Part shown: in pieces, positions 63,621 to 64,000 of the stretch
Layout of the letters: every line of letters begins with the position of its first letter
How positions within the stretch are numbered: position 1 is the first letter of the stretch
NCBI GenBank assembly: GCA_020831805.1
Contig: JAFIFX010000008.1
Span: 1-64,000, forward strand
From: Planctomycetota bacterium
GTDB taxonomy: Bacteria > Planctomycetota > Phycisphaerae > Phycisphaerales > UBA1924
Length of the DNA stretch: 64,000 nucleotides
Reading direction: 5' to 3'
The notes under the pieces: generated by a model
The model's input: only the letters and a program-made list of their open reading frames with translations
Told to the model about the DNA's origin: nothing
The model's database searches: none
Translations under genes and position numbers: made by a program

Positions 63621-64000
63621 TTACGGGCAACCTGCGTTGAACAGATCCAGGTAGATCCCGATATCGAAGAAGTTGAACTGGCCGTCCTGGTTCAGGTCGG
63701 CCGCGGGGTCCTGGGCGTTGAACAACGCGAGGTAGGCCGCCAGATCGAAGAAGTTCAGCTCGCCGAAGGGCTCGGCGAGATCGGCCGAGCTGCACGGCTC
63801 CGGCCCGGAGGCGGGCACAATCGCCACATCGCCGAGCTGCACGGGCGGGTAGTTGAACCCGTCACCGCCGGGGATCAGGGGGCCGAAGGAATCGCCGAGA
63901 AAGTATCCCGAGCCGTCCATCGCGAAGGTGTTGAGCTGGCTGAAGTAGTTCGGAAAAACCCCGCGCCCGACCGCCGCGTGATAGCCTGTGTCGTCGCGCG
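63621..64000 (-). CDS. 3' part of a GC-type dockerin-ended exported protein (truncated by window end)
   Basis: The frame is open from the window edge to the stop, so only the C-terminal 126 or so residues are seen. SQLNTFAMDGSGYFLGDSFGP and a PGGDGFNYPP segment come first. The end is a dockerin-like cassette, LNFFDLAAYLALFNAQDPAAD, then LNQDGQFNFFDI and LFNAGCP. This is very close to the end of the protein at 40073. An internal ATG at 63920 is not the real start. The protein is probably exported and surface-bound; its main domain is outside the window. Confidence 0.75.
   Translation of the reverse strand, partial: RDDTGYHAAVGRGVFPNYFSQLNTFAMDGSGYFLGDSFGPLIPGGDGFNYPPVQLGDVAIVPASGPEPCSSADLAEPFGELNFFDLAAYLALFNAQDPAADLNQDGQFNFFDIGIYLDLFNAGCP

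Overview
The window is about 70 % G+C and reads as chromosomal DNA of a planctomycete, most likely of the Phycisphaerae/Phycisphaerales. This is an inference from sequence style: exported proteins ending in paired EF-hand dockerin-like cassettes with NFFD and FNAGCP signatures, a TPR-sulfotransferase, many prepilin-type proteins, and mostly single genes or short operons. Housekeeping genes (pnp, rpsO, fusA, adk, fumC, rpsB, tsf, a valine tRNA) are mixed with exported enzymes. I see no transposase, integrase, phage module, CRISPR array or rRNA.

Layout. 0.1-4.9 kb: kynureninase-like PLP enzyme, then on the minus strand a histidine kinase, a CPBP protease, a TPR-sulfotransferase and a cold-shock protein. 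5.1-8.1 kb: rpsO and pnp (minus), each with its own terminator. 8.2-14 kb: class I aminotransferase, DUF1801-like protein, RtcB ligase and prolyl oligopeptidase, separated by short palindromic or periodic repeats. 14-21.4 kb: an unknown HTH-like protein, an ankyrin protein, an ABC ATPase, a run of nearly pure C that looks like an assembly defect, a large membrane protein and an M20 peptidase. 21.5-26.4 kb: an operon of two YwaF-like membrane proteins, a WecA/MraY-type sugar-phosphate transferase and an O-antigen-ligase-type protein, probably for a surface polysaccharide. 26.5-32.7 kb: fusA behind a long structured leader, adk, a transglutaminase-fold protein without its catalytic Cys and His, and fumC.

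32.9-42.7 kb is a block of exported proteins: a furin/kexin-like protease with a P domain and dockerin, a purple-acid-phosphatase-like enzyme, a transglutaminase-esterase fusion, and a repetitive, lower-GC, dockerin-ended protein. 42.9-51.5 kb has tRNA-Val and an eleven-gene minus-strand type II secretion / type IV pilus-like operon (PilZ, GspE, F, G, H, I, J, K, PilM/N-like, PilO-like, GspB-like) with no secretin or prepilin peptidase in view. 51.5-54.6 kb: rpsB-tsf and a Tat-exported superoxide dismutase. 54.6-59 kb: an oligopeptide-type ABC importer (two permeases and a binding protein, no ATPase). 59.2-64 kb: a BioF-like synthase coupled to an inositol-monophosphatase-family enzyme, a lone prepilin-like protein, an exported propeller protein and the 3' end of another dockerin-ended protein.

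Promoter signals recur. Several genes without a Shine-Dalgarno have a TAnnnT hexamer exactly 6 or 7 nt before the start codon, which suggests leaderless mRNAs. Others have TAGGCT or TAGGAT as the -10 box. Two families of short REP-like palindromes and one 9-10-base periodic repeat sit in gene gaps. The best candidates for new biology are the exported-enzyme block, the secretion operon without a secretin, the YwaF pair inside the polysaccharide operon, and the fusA leader.
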